A DNA stretch of 7,311 nt from an uncultured Erysipelotrichaceae bacterium (GCA_902766135.1 CACXCK010000050.1:1-7311), one strand, 5' to 3'; shown: positions 1 to 6,170, counted from the stretch's first letter. Program-made: numbers and translations. The notes: generated from the letters alone by a model not told the origin.

Positions 1-1045
1 TCACATGGAACAAGATGGTTTGGGTAACTTATACATTGAATTTGAAAAATTAAAGAAGAAACTTCTTGAAAAAGGATACTTCGATCCTAAACACAAAAAA
101 GAAATCCCTTCTTTTCCTAAAAAAATAGGAATAGTTACAGCTCCAACAGGCGCAGCTATAAAAGATATAATAAGTACCATTAAAAGAAGATTCCCCCTAT
201 GTGAAACAATTCTTTTTCCAGCTCTCGTCCAAGGGCAAGGGGCTGCAAGTGATATTGCCGCTAAAATAAAGATAGCAAACACATATCCAATCGACACCTT
301 AATCGTCGGTCGAGGAGGAGGTTCCATTGAAGATTTATGGGCTTTTAATGAAGAAATAGTTGCTGAAGCTATATATAACTCTAAAGTACCAGTTATAAGC
401 GCGGTGGGCCACGAAATAGATGTTACAATATCAGATTATGTGGCAGACCTAAGAGCTCCAACTCCAACAGGCGCAGCAGAACTAGCCGTTCCAACAATAA
501 GCGAAGTAAAAAAACTATTCAAAGAAAAGAAAATCAGACTAAATAACAGTATTACTAGGATAATAAAAGATGCTATATCTAACTTAGCTTTACTAAAAGA
601 TAACTACATCTTAAAAAACCCAAAATCACTATATGAAATAAAATATCAAAAACTAGATAATTTAGAAGAATTACTTAAAGGGCAAATAAAACACTACTTA
701 GATATTAAAAAAGGTCTCCTTGGCCCAATTATCGCAAGTCCAATTCTTAAAAACCCCTTAAAGGGTTACCAAGAAAAAAATACCATTTTGAAACAAGACA
801 AAATTATTGCAACCAAAAATATCGAGAATATCTTAAAAGCTAATGAGCATAGATATACCCTTATAATTGAAACTTTAAAACTTCTAAATCCCTTAAATAT
901 TCTTGATAAAGGTTATTCAGTTGCCTACAAAGAAGAGAAAATAATAAAAAGCGTAAAAGACTTAAACATTGGCGACGAACTAAAAATTAGATTTAAAACA
1001 GGGACAGCTATAACAAAAATAAAAGAAATAGATGAAAGGAATTAA
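1..1045 (+). CDS. xseA: Exodeoxyribonuclease VII large subunit, 5'-truncated by window edge
   Basis: This is the large catalytic subunit of exonuclease VII, a cytoplasmic enzyme that degrades single-stranded DNA from both ends into oligonucleotides. The reading frame is open to the first base (a His codon precedes the Met at base 5), and homology begins mid-protein, so that Met is internal. Roughly 90-100 residues, the N-terminal OB-fold, should lie upstream, since family members are about 400-450 residues. Counting from the Met at base 5, visible signatures are IGIVTAPTGAAIKDI (41-55), GRGGGSIEDLWAFNEE (102-117) and the core block GHEIDVTISDYVADLRAPTP (135-154) followed by TGAAELAVP. A lysine-rich helical, probably coiled-coil region follows. 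The conserved C-terminal end contains NPLNILDKGYS and a short beta-rich tail. The stop is 3 nt before xseB, indicating co-transcription and matched expression of the two subunits. Family identity is secure. Confidence 0.96.
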   Translation, partial: HMEQDGLGNLYIEFEKLKKKLLEKGYFDPKHKKEIPSFPKKIGIVTAPTGAAIKDIISTIKRRFPLCETILFPALVQGQGAASDIAAKIKIANTYPIDTLIVGRGGGSIEDLWAFNEEIVAEAIYNSKVPVISAVGHEIDVTISDYVADLRAPTPTGAAELAVPTISEVKKLFKEKKIRLNNSITRIIKDAISNLALLKDNYILKNPKSLYEIKYQKLDNLEELLKGQIKHYLDIKKGLLGPIIASPILKNPLKGYQEKNTILKQDKIIATKNIENILKANEHRYTLIIETLKLLNPLNILDKGYSVAYKEEKIIKSVKDLNIGDELKIRFKTGTAITKIKEIDERN

Positions 1046-1048
1046 ATT

Positions 1049-1276
1049 ATGAAAGAAAAATCATTTGAAACATCTCTAACTGAATTAGAAAGTATTATTA
1101 AAGAACTAGAAAGTGGTAATATTCCTTTAGATGATGCAATAAATAAATACACCGAAGCTATGAAACTAGTAAAGAATGCTCAAGATAAATTAGAGAATGC
1201 AACCACACAAGTTAATAAAATACTAAAAGAAAATGGTGAATTAGAAAACTTTACAATCGAAGAAGAGGGGGTTTAA
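1049..1276 (+). CDS. xseB: Exodeoxyribonuclease VII small subunit
   Basis: This 75-residue protein is the small subunit that coats the helical stalk of XseA and is required for a regulated, active exonuclease VII complex. The length fits the family (about 70-85 residues). The sequence is a helical hairpin: FETSLTELESIIKELESG, then the turn NIPLDDAINKYTEAMKL, then a second helix rich in Lys, Gln and Asn. The LExIIxxLExGxxxLxxxxxxYxxxxxL pattern is the XseB hallmark. The start is supported by AAAGGA at 1035-1040, inside the end of xseA and 8 nt upstream. It follows xseA by 3 nt and precedes proS by 1 nt, so the three genes are almost certainly one transcript. Nothing is odd apart from its acidic C-terminal end. 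Confidence 0.95.
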   Translation: MKEKSFETSLTELESIIKELESGNIPLDDAINKYTEAMKLVKNAQDKLENATTQVNKILKENGELENFTIEEEGV

Positions 1277-1277
1277 T

Positions 1278-2696
1278 ATGAGCAAATTAGTTACTAAAAT
1301 AACTGATCGAGACAAAGATTTTGCCTCATGGTACACAGATATTGTACGAGAAGCAGACTTAGCGACCTATGGTTCTAGTAAGGGTATGATGATTATTAAA
1401 CCATACGGATATGCAATCTGGGAGAATATTCAAAGTGTCTTAGACAAAGAATTTAAACGCTTTGGCCATGAAAACGTCATGATGCCTCTGTTAATACCAG
1501 AATCACTATTAAATATTGAAAAAGAACACATTGAAGGCTTTGCCCCAGAAGTAGCTTGGGTAACTCATGGAGGCCATGAAAAACTAGAAGAAAGAATGTG
1601 TATTAGACCTACTAGTGAAGTTTTATTTTGCGATCTATATAAAAATATTATTCATTCATATAGAGATTTGCCAAAATTATATAACCAATGGTGTAATGTA
1701 ATGCGTTGGGAAAAAACAACTCGTCCATTCCTAAGAAGTAGAGAATTTCTATGGCAAGAAGGTCATACCATGCACGCCACCAAAGAAGATGCCATGGAAG
1801 AAACACTAAGAATGCTTCACGTTTATGAAGATTTTCAAAGAAACTATTTAGCCCTACCAGTTATCGTAGGCAAAAAAACCGATAAAGAGAAATTTGCCGG
1901 CGCTGAATGTACATACACTTTAGAAGCAATGATGTATAACGGTGTAGCTTTACAAAACGGAACTAGCCACTACTTTGGTAATCATTTTGCTAAATGCTTT
2001 AATATTACCTTCTTAGACCAAAACAACGAGCTTCAAACTCCATATCAAACAAGCTGGGGCCTATCAACCAGGATGATTGGAGGGATAATCATGACTCATG
2101 GCGATAACCACGGGCTCGTTCTTCCGCCTAAAATTGCACCAATAAAAGTTTCCATCATCCCAATCGGCGAAGGAAAAGAGTTATCAAGCGTCATAGAGAA
2201 AATTACTAAAGAATTAGAAGATATTCCATACGAGATAGATAGTAGTGACAAAACCCCTGGATACAAATTTGCCTATTCTGAAGTAAGAGGAATACCAATT
2301 CGTATTGAAATAGGTAAAAGAGATTTAGAAAAAGGCGAAGTAACATTAGTAAGAAGAGACACTCTAGAAAAAGAAAACGTGAGAATAGAAGACGCTGTCA
2401 AAAGAACTAAAGAATTATTTAAAATTATTCAAGATGATATGTATAATCGGGCTTTAAAAAGAAGAGACGAAATGATTTACGATGTAAAAACCTACGAAGA
2501 ACTAGTAGATTATGGTAAAAACAAACCAGGATTCATGAAAATAAACATCTGTGATAATCCCGATTGCGAAACCAAAATTAAAGAAGATACATCTATGAAA
2601 AGCCGTTGCATAATAGAAGATGAAAGCGTTAATGGCCCATGCATTGTATGTGGCAATAAAGCAACATATCGCATCTACGTAGGCAAACAATACTAA
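1278..2696 (+). CDS. proS: Prolyl-tRNA synthetase, type 3 (archaeal/eukaryotic-like)
   Basis: This 472-residue class II synthetase charges tRNA-Pro with proline in the cytoplasm. The N-terminal catalytic core carries RPTSEVLF (110-117), motif 2 around TTRPFLRSREFLWQEGHT (147-164) and motif 3 GLSTRMIGGIIMTHGD (261-276) with its invariant Arg265. The long editing insertion found between motifs 2 and 3 in typical bacterial ProRS is absent, and the length matches the ~480-residue archaeal-like class. An anticodon-binding domain follows (about 287-390). The C-terminal zinc-binding-type domain has Cys425/Cys430 (C-X4-C) and Cys455/Cys458 (C-X2-C), and the chain ends in Tyr472. A terminal tyrosine is characteristic of this class; in the Thermus enzyme the C-terminal carboxylate reaches the active site. 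The ribosome binding site GAGGGGG (1265-1271) lies in the end of xseB. Lacking the insertion domain, it presumably depends on trans-editing of mischarged Ala-tRNA-Pro, if editing occurs at all. Confidence 0.96.
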   Translation: MSKLVTKITDRDKDFASWYTDIVREADLATYGSSKGMMIIKPYGYAIWENIQSVLDKEFKRFGHENVMMPLLIPESLLNIEKEHIEGFAPEVAWVTHGGHEKLEERMCIRPTSEVLFCDLYKNIIHSYRDLPKLYNQWCNVMRWEKTTRPFLRSREFLWQEGHTMHATKEDAMEETLRMLHVYEDFQRNYLALPVIVGKKTDKEKFAGAECTYTLEAMMYNGVALQNGTSHYFGNHFAKCFNITFLDQNNELQTPYQTSWGLSTRMIGGIIMTHGDNHGLVLPPKIAPIKVSIIPIGEGKELSSVIEKITKELEDIPYEIDSSDKTPGYKFAYSEVRGIPIRIEIGKRDLEKGEVTLVRRDTLEKENVRIEDAVKRTKELFKIIQDDMYNRALKRRDEMIYDVKTYEELVDYGKNKPGFMKINICDNPDCETKIKEDTSMKSRCIIEDESVNGPCIVCGNKATYRIYVGKQY

Positions 2697-2708
2697 AAAT
2701 TACCAATA

Positions 2709-2714
2709 TATAAT
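2709..2714 (+). promoter_or_regulatory. Possible -10 element upstream of the spoIVB-like gene
   Basis: A perfect TATAAT lies in the 54-base gap between proS and the SpoIVB-like gene, about 36 bases before the start codon. I find no convincing TTGACA-like -35 at 16-18 bases upstream, nor a good sigma-F/G-type box. The gap is AT-rich, so the hexamer may be chance. No terminator is visible after proS, so read-through from the xse-proS operon is an equally likely source of transcription. Confidence 0.25.
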
Positions 2715-2750
2715 TAACTATTAAGAACCACAATATTAGTAGGTGATAAT

Positions 2751-3734
2751 ATGAAAAAATATCTAATATTAATGGTTCTTTTTATTATGACTCCAAGCCT
2801 CGTCTTAGCCTACTCAGAAAGAATTATCTTGGGTGGCGAAAACATCGGTATAAAAATAACTCCACCAGGTGTTATGATTATCGGTTTCTACCGTGTTAAT
2901 GGTGAATTTCCAAAAAGTAGCCAAGAACTTAAAATTGGCGATTATATAATAAAAGTGGGCGATAAAGAAATAAACACCATCGACGATTTAACAACTAATA
3001 TAGAAAAAGAAGAACAAAATGGTTTGGTTGATATAACCATCAAGCGTGATAACGAGCTACTAAACACAACCATTACACTAACAGAAGTAGATGGCCTATT
3101 AAAAAGTGGTCTCTACGTAAAAGATGGTATCACAGGCCTTGGAACAATTACATATATAGACCCCGAAACAAATATTTATGGAGCCTTAGGCCATGAAATT
3201 CAAGAATCTAGTAGTAGCAAAAGAGTAGAAGTAAAAGAAGGATTCATCTTTGAAAGTATAGTTGAAAGCATTCGTAAAAGTGTAGAAGGAAGAGCCGGTG
3301 AAAAAAATGCATCATACAAAACAAACCATCTATTAGGTGATATCCATAATAATACTCAAAAAGGAATATATGGAATATATAGCGAAACAAAAGAAGATAA
3401 TACCATTGAAGTTGCAAACATAAACGATATAAAACTAGGACCAGCCGAAATATATACTGTTCTAGAAGGAAACAAAAAAGAAAAATACGAGATTGAAATA
3501 ACTAGTATCAACGAGAAAAATAAAATTAAAAACTTTTACTTCACAGTTACAGACAACAAACTTATAAAGAAGGCAGGAGGTATAATTCAAGGTATGAGTG
3601 GTTCTCCAATCACTCAAAACAATAAAATTATCGGAGCAGTAACTCATGTGGTAGTAGAAGAACCTATAAAAGGATATGGAATCTTCATCAGAAACATGTT
3701 AGAAGAAGGAGACAAAATAAAAAACAACCAATAA
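2751..3734 (+). CDS. spoIVB: SpoIVB-like S55-family serine peptidase with PDZ domain
   Basis: This 327-residue protein resembles SpoIVB, the signalling peptidase that during sporulation crosses the inner forespore membrane and cleaves SpoIVFA, leading to pro-sigma-K processing. Residues 1-20 form a signal peptide or anchor (basic MKKY, hydrophobic stretch, ending SLVLA). A PDZ domain follows at about 31-112, with KIGDYIIKVGDKEINTIDDL (61-80) as its recognisable core. The S55 peptidase domain occupies about 120-316. It contains His148 in GALGHEI, Asp268 in TVTDNKL and Ser283 in IIQGMSGSPI, matching the His, Asp and Ser catalytic residues of B. subtilis SpoIVB, with the same 15-residue Asp-to-Ser spacing. 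At 327 residues it is about 100 shorter than the Bacillus protein. The start is fixed by AGGTGAT (2741-2747). It sits 54 nt after proS and converges on the minus-strand miniprotein gene. Family membership is firm; a true sporulation role is inferred, and other bacterial S55 peptidases are possible. Confidence 0.9.
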   Translation: MKKYLILMVLFIMTPSLVLAYSERIILGGENIGIKITPPGVMIIGFYRVNGEFPKSSQELKIGDYIIKVGDKEINTIDDLTTNIEKEEQNGLVDITIKRDNELLNTTITLTEVDGLLKSGLYVKDGITGLGTITYIDPETNIYGALGHEIQESSSSKRVEVKEGFIFESIVESIRKSVEGRAGEKNASYKTNHLLGDIHNNTQKGIYGIYSETKEDNTIEVANINDIKLGPAEIYTVLEGNKKEKYEIEITSINEKNKIKNFYFTVTDNKLIKKAGGIIQGMSGSPITQNNKIIGAVTHVVVEEPIKGYGIFIRNMLEEGDKIKNNQ

Positions 3735-3741
3735 GTTGTTT
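3714..3741 (-). terminator. Intrinsic terminator of the minus-strand miniprotein gene
   Basis: Read on the minus strand, AAACAAC, a 6-base loop and GTTGTTT form a perfect 7-bp stem (3741-3735 with 3728-3722), followed by a T-rich run, TTTATTTT (3721-3714). The stem begins in the stop codon of the 31-residue minus-strand gene, as expected for its terminator. On the plus strand the same stem is followed by AATTAAAAG, so it is a poor terminator for the peptidase gene, whose last codons it overlaps. The stem has only two G:C pairs, which limits confidence. Confidence 0.5.
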
Positions 3742-3835
3742 AATTAAAAGCATACGCAAGTATTGATGCTGCTATACCAAGAATCATTATAATTAAAATA
3801 ATCCAGGTAACAATTTTTCTAACTTTTTTATTCAT
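3740..3835 (-). CDS. Prli42/DUF4044-like single-pass membrane miniprotein (31 aa)
   Basis: This is a 31-codon gene. The product starts MNKKVRKIVTWIILIIMILG and ends with IAASILAYAFN. It has a basic N-terminus (Lys3, Lys4, Arg6, Lys7) followed by one transmembrane helix (about 9-29), so it should sit in the membrane with its N-terminus inside. Size and layout match Prli42, the ~31-residue membrane protein that anchors the stressosome in Listeria, and also DUF4044 miniproteins of Firmicutes, which share a Lys-rich start and a hydrophobic Trp-Leu-Met-type segment. Supporting it as a gene are a GGTGAT ribosome binding site 8 nt before the ATG, a candidate promoter at 3857-3885 and a terminator hairpin starting in its stop codon. 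It is the only minus-strand gene here, ending 5 nt from the end of the convergent spoIVB-like gene and divergent from the spoIIM-like gene. No stressosome gene is visible nearby, so the assignment to Prli42 rests on size and pattern only. Confidence 0.75.
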   Translation of the reverse strand: MNKKVRKIVTWIILIIMILGIAASILAYAFN

Positions 3836-3856
3836 AAAACTTCATCACCAGACAAC

Positions 3857-3885
3857 AATTTATCATATTTTAAATATTTTGTAAA
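3857..3885 (-). promoter_or_regulatory. Candidate extended -10 promoter for the miniprotein gene
   Basis: On the minus strand TTTACA (3885-3880) and TAAATT (3862-3857) are separated by exactly 17 bases, and a TG sits one base before the -10, giving an extended -10. Transcription would start near 3850, leaving a leader barely long enough for the GGTGAT ribosome binding site at 3849-3844. The region is very AT-rich, so chance matches are possible. Confidence 0.35.
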
Positions 3886-3891
3886 TATAAT
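3863..3891 (+). promoter_or_regulatory. Candidate sigma-E-like promoter for the spoIIM-like gene
   Basis: TCATATT (3863-3869) matches the sigma-E -35 consensus (K-M-ATATT). After a 14-base spacer comes AATATAAT (3884-3891), which matches five of the seven fixed positions of the -10 consensus CATACAnT. The spacing is the one expected for mother-cell sigma-E promoters, and spoIIM of B. subtilis is a sigma-E gene. The -10 also contains TATAAT (3886-3891), which could serve sigma-A, but no good sigma-A -35 is present at 16-18 bases. The predicted start is close to the AGGTGAT ribosome binding site (3897-3903). It overlaps the divergent minus-strand promoter. AT richness makes this a tentative call. 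Confidence 0.35.
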
Positions 3892-3906
3892 TGTTTAGGT
3901 GATAAC

Positions 3907-4476
3907 ATGATTTCATATCTAAAAAAATATCATAATCACATTCTTTTCTTTAGTATCCTATTTATTATAGGATTTTTTTTAGGAATCTCTTTTGCTATCA
4001 AAAACAAAATCTTCCTAGAAGAGCAAATTAATTACTATATATCAAACATAGACAATATAAAATGTGAGTACTTACTATTTCATTTCTTCATACTTAATGT
4101 CTCTTTTATCTTGTCAATAGTAGGGCTATCACCAATATTTTCAAGCACTATCACTTTCTATGAAGGGATGAGTAGTGGCTTTACTATTACATTATTTACT
4201 ATGACTCTAGGTTTTAACGGTTTATTCTATGGTATAACTTTTTTTATCATAACTAAACTGTTATATTTACTTTTATCATTTATTTTTTACATAAAATGTC
4301 TTTCTATCTCACTAGATAGAATAAAAAGTTACCTCTTAAAAAACACGCCAAACATTTCATACAAACTTCGTCTAAAAGGAATGCTTATATGTTTTATTAT
4401 CATTATGATATACGATATTTTATTATCTATATATGCAAGAGACTGGCTAAGTCTTTTTAAATTCCTAATAATGTGA
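3907..4476 (+). CDS. spoIIM: SpoIIM-like stage II sporulation membrane protein
   Basis: This 189-residue integral membrane protein has about five hydrophobic helices (roughly 11-31, 57-80, 88-108, 110-135 and 158-178). SpoIIM is the membrane member of the SpoIID-SpoIIM-SpoIIP complex, which drives peptidoglycan remodelling during forespore engulfment. The match is by pattern. It has a GFFLG first helix, a stretch GLSPIFSSTITFYEGMSSGF (73-92) corresponding to the GLP...KGVVVGFT region of Bacillus SpoIIM, then TLGFNGLFYG (100-109) corresponding to its QMGWDGFF segment, and ISLDRI (134-139) in place of its SLKLI. Helix order, total length (Bacillus about 214) and a C-terminal YDILLSIYARDWL segment also fit. 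The start follows AGGTGAT (3897-3903). It ends with TGA just before mnmA, and SpoIID or SpoIIP are not in this window. The family is fairly likely; divergence leaves room for another protein of the broader SpoIIM/DUF95 superfamily. Confidence 0.72.
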   Translation: MISYLKKYHNHILFFSILFIIGFFLGISFAIKNKIFLEEQINYYISNIDNIKCEYLLFHFFILNVSFILSIVGLSPIFSSTITFYEGMSSGFTITLFTMTLGFNGLFYGITFFIITKLLYLLLSFIFYIKCLSISLDRIKSYLLKNTPNISYKLRLKGMLICFIIIMIYDILLSIYARDWLSLFKFLIM

Positions 4477-4482
4477 TACAAT
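4474..4482 (+). promoter_or_regulatory. Candidate extended -10 promoter for mnmA
   Basis: TGATACAAT forms an extended -10 (TG, one base, TACAAT) overlapping the TGA stop of the spoIIM-like gene. The -35 region at 4454-4460 is only a T-run followed by AA, which is weak. An expected transcription start near 4489 would place AGAGGTGA (4489-4496) at the very 5' end of the message. This would separate mnmA expression from that of the sporulation-type gene upstream. Confidence 0.35.
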
Positions 4483-4501
4483 ACAAAAAGAGGTGAATTG
4501 T

Positions 4502-5608
4502 ATGCCTAAAGTAATTGTTGGTATAAGTGGAGGCGTAGACTCTGCTGTAAGTGCACTACTACTAAAACAAGAGGGATATGAAGTAGAAGGCTTATTCATG
4601 CGTAATTGGGATGCTTTAATTAACAATGACATATCAGGTAATCCTACCTTAAATGATTATATATGTCCCCAAGAACAAGATTATAATGATGCCTTAGAAA
4701 CATGCAAAATACTAAATATTCCGCTTCATAGAGTAGATTTTATCAAAGAATATTGGGATAATGTCTTTACCTACTTCTTAGATGAACTAAAAAAAGGAAG
4801 AACCCCAAATCCAGACTTGCTATGTAACAAATATATTAAATTTGACCTATTTAAGGAAGAAGCAAAAAAACTAGGTGCAGATTATATTGCCACCGGTCAC
4901 TATGCAAGAAAAAGTGGTGATAAACTCCTAAGAGGCGTAGATGCCAACAAAGATCAAACCTACTTCTTAGCTCAAGTATCAAAAAGCGGATTAGAAGATG
5001 TATTATTCCCTGTTGGGGACAAAACTAAACAAGAAGTAAGAAAAATAGCCCTTGATAATAACTTAAATGTTGCCAAAAAGAAAGATTCAACTGGTATTTG
5101 CTTCATCGGTGAAAGACACTTCCAAGATTTTATTAAGAACTATCTAAAGCCAAATCCTGGCGACATATTAAATGTAGAAACCAAAGAAATAATAGGAAGA
5201 CACACTGGTTTAATGAACTACACCATAGGTCAAAGAAGAAATGTTGGTTTATCAGGTTTTCAAGAAAGACACTATGTATGTGGTAAAGATACTAAGAATA
5301 ATATTCTATATGTAGCTTTTGGCGATGAAAGTGATTATTTAATAAGTGATGCCTGCACTCTAGAAAGCATTAACTTTATAAGTGACAAAAGACCAACGAA
5401 ATGTACAGCTAAATTTAGATATCGCGGTGAAGATTACCCAGTAGAATTAGAATACATAGATAAAGAGACAATTAAAGTTAATTATAAAGAAGGAGTTAAA
5501 GCAGTAACTCCAGGACAGTTCTGCGTTTTCTATGACGGTGAAGAATGTCTGGGAAGTGGCATAATAAAAGAAGTATATAAAAATAACGAAAGGTTATGGT
5601 ACTTATAA
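4502..5608 (+). CDS. mnmA: tRNA-specific 2-thiouridylase MnmA
   Basis: MnmA (TrmU) inserts sulfur at position 2 of the wobble uridine in tRNAs for Lys, Glu and Gln, using ATP to activate the base and a persulfide sulfur donor. The 368-residue protein starts MPKVIVGISGGVDSAVSALL, containing the PP-loop SGGVDS (9-14). The catalytic cysteines are Cys108 in NPDLLCNKYIKF and Cys200 in DSTGICFIGER, at almost the same positions as in E. coli. Other blocks are ATGHYAR (130-136), DQTYFLAQV (151-159) and NYTIGQRRNVGLSG (239-252), and a C-terminal beta-barrel ends the chain. I chose ATG 4502 rather than the in-frame GTG at 4493 because that GTG is part of the ribosome binding site AGAGGTGA, and homologues begin with this M-x-K-V-x-V-G-x-S-G-G pattern. 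The gene directly abuts the HAD gene downstream, so they share a transcript. Confidence 0.97.
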   Translation: MPKVIVGISGGVDSAVSALLLKQEGYEVEGLFMRNWDALINNDISGNPTLNDYICPQEQDYNDALETCKILNIPLHRVDFIKEYWDNVFTYFLDELKKGRTPNPDLLCNKYIKFDLFKEEAKKLGADYIATGHYARKSGDKLLRGVDANKDQTYFLAQVSKSGLEDVLFPVGDKTKQEVRKIALDNNLNVAKKKDSTGICFIGERHFQDFIKNYLKPNPGDILNVETKEIIGRHTGLMNYTIGQRRNVGLSGFQERHYVCGKDTKNNILYVAFGDESDYLISDACTLESINFISDKRPTKCTAKFRYRGEDYPVELEYIDKETIKVNYKEGVKAVTPGQFCVFYDGEECLGSGIIKEVYKNNERLWYL

Positions 5609-6154
5609 ATGAATGTCATATTTCTAGATTTTGATGGCGTACTAGATACAATCCACGATGCTTCACCAGAAACTATTGAAAAAAGAATAATAACACTAGC
5701 GCATATTTGCCGTAAATATAATTGTAAAGTAGTAATCGAATCCACAATGAAAGATGTAATAGACGAAGAAACATTAGAAACCGAAAATGAATGGGTTAAA
5801 TTCATACTAGATACTCTAAAAAAACACGGTATTGATTGCATCGGTAGAACACCAACAATTAGAAAAAAACTAAACGATTACACATATATTCCTGTTTGGA
5901 AAGAAGATGAAATTCGCGCTTATTTGCTAAAACATCCCGAAATAAGTCATTACTGTATAATAGATGATGATGACTTAGGCTGTAGGCACTCAGGCTTAAA
6001 CAAAATTCGTAATCATCTAGTCCAAACCTTGTACTATTCTAATAACACTGAAGAAGAAGGATTACTTCCTAAACATGAAGAAGAAGTAGGTGAAGCCCTT
6101 CAGAAAGAAAATGAAATTCAAAAATTAACATTAAAGAAGAAAAAATCTCTTTAA
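5609..6154 (+). CDS. HAD-fold protein of the Swiss Army Knife RNA-repair type
   Basis: This 181-residue protein is a compact haloacid-dehalogenase-fold hydrolase. Motif I is FLDFDGVLDT (5-14), with nucleophile Asp7 and acid/base Asp9. A motif II-like Ser/Thr pair lies in VVIESTMKDV (41-50). The metal-binding motif IV is IIDDDD (117-122). Downstream, GLNKIRNHLVQT (129-140) and GLLPKHEEEV (151-160) match the HLVQ-then-GL ending of the HAD domain found in Swiss Army Knife RNA repair proteins, where the domain is thought to act as a phosphatase on RNA ends. Here it stands alone, without a ligase or kinase domain. The C-terminus is lysine-rich (LTLKKKKSL). Its ATG begins at the base after the mnmA stop, with no spacer, so translation is probably coupled; an AAAGG-like site lies in the last mnmA codons. 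Substrate is unknown; the tRNA link is inferred from its neighbour. Confidence 0.8.
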   Translation: MNVIFLDFDGVLDTIHDASPETIEKRIITLAHICRKYNCKVVIESTMKDVIDEETLETENEWVKFILDTLKKHGIDCIGRTPTIRKKLNDYTYIPVWKEDEIRAYLLKHPEISHYCIIDDDDLGCRHSGLNKIRNHLVQTLYYSNNTEEEGLLPKHEEEVGEALQKENEIQKLTLKKKKSL

Positions 6155-6170
6155 TGTTTTTTAATTATTT
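6127..6170 (+). terminator. Intrinsic terminator after mnmA-HAD
   Basis: ACATTAAAGA (6128-6137) pairs perfectly with TCTTTAATGT (6148-6157) around a 10-base loop, with one more A:T pair outside. A T-rich run follows (five Ts from 6158, then AATTATTT). The stem lies in the last codons of the HAD gene and includes its stop codon. It closes the mnmA-HAD transcript. Its right arm overlaps the -35 of the next promoter. Confidence 0.7.

Noticed and set aside
5..7. ATG near the window start as the true start of xseA
   Set aside because: The frame is open upstream and the homologous region begins mid-protein; the OB-fold domain would be missing.
1..327. Minus-strand ORF antisense to xseA
   Set aside because: The sense strand carries conserved XseA motifs throughout; the antisense product has no support.
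752..767. Short hairpin AACCC-CTTAAA-GGGTT
   Set aside because: It lies within xseA with no T-run after it, and its five-bp stem is expected by chance.
3363..3380. Perfect 9-bp tandem repeat GGAATATAT
   Set aside because: It encodes Gly-Ile-Tyr twice within the peptidase domain and is too short to call a repeat element.
4493..4501. In-frame GTG nine bases upstream of the mnmA ATG
   Set aside because: The GTG is embedded in the AGAGGTGA ribosome binding site, and MnmA homologues start at the MPKVIVGISGG position.
4474..4515. TGA read as Trp (Mollicutes code 4) at the end of the spoIIM-like gene
   Set aside because: Read-through would only add a short tail overlapping the mnmA start, no other gene has an in-frame TGA, and all Trp codons are TGG.
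5530..5841. 103-codon minus-strand ORF across the mnmA-HAD junction
   Set aside because: It lies antisense to two strongly supported genes; the Ser/Ile/Val-rich translation is typical of shadow frames.
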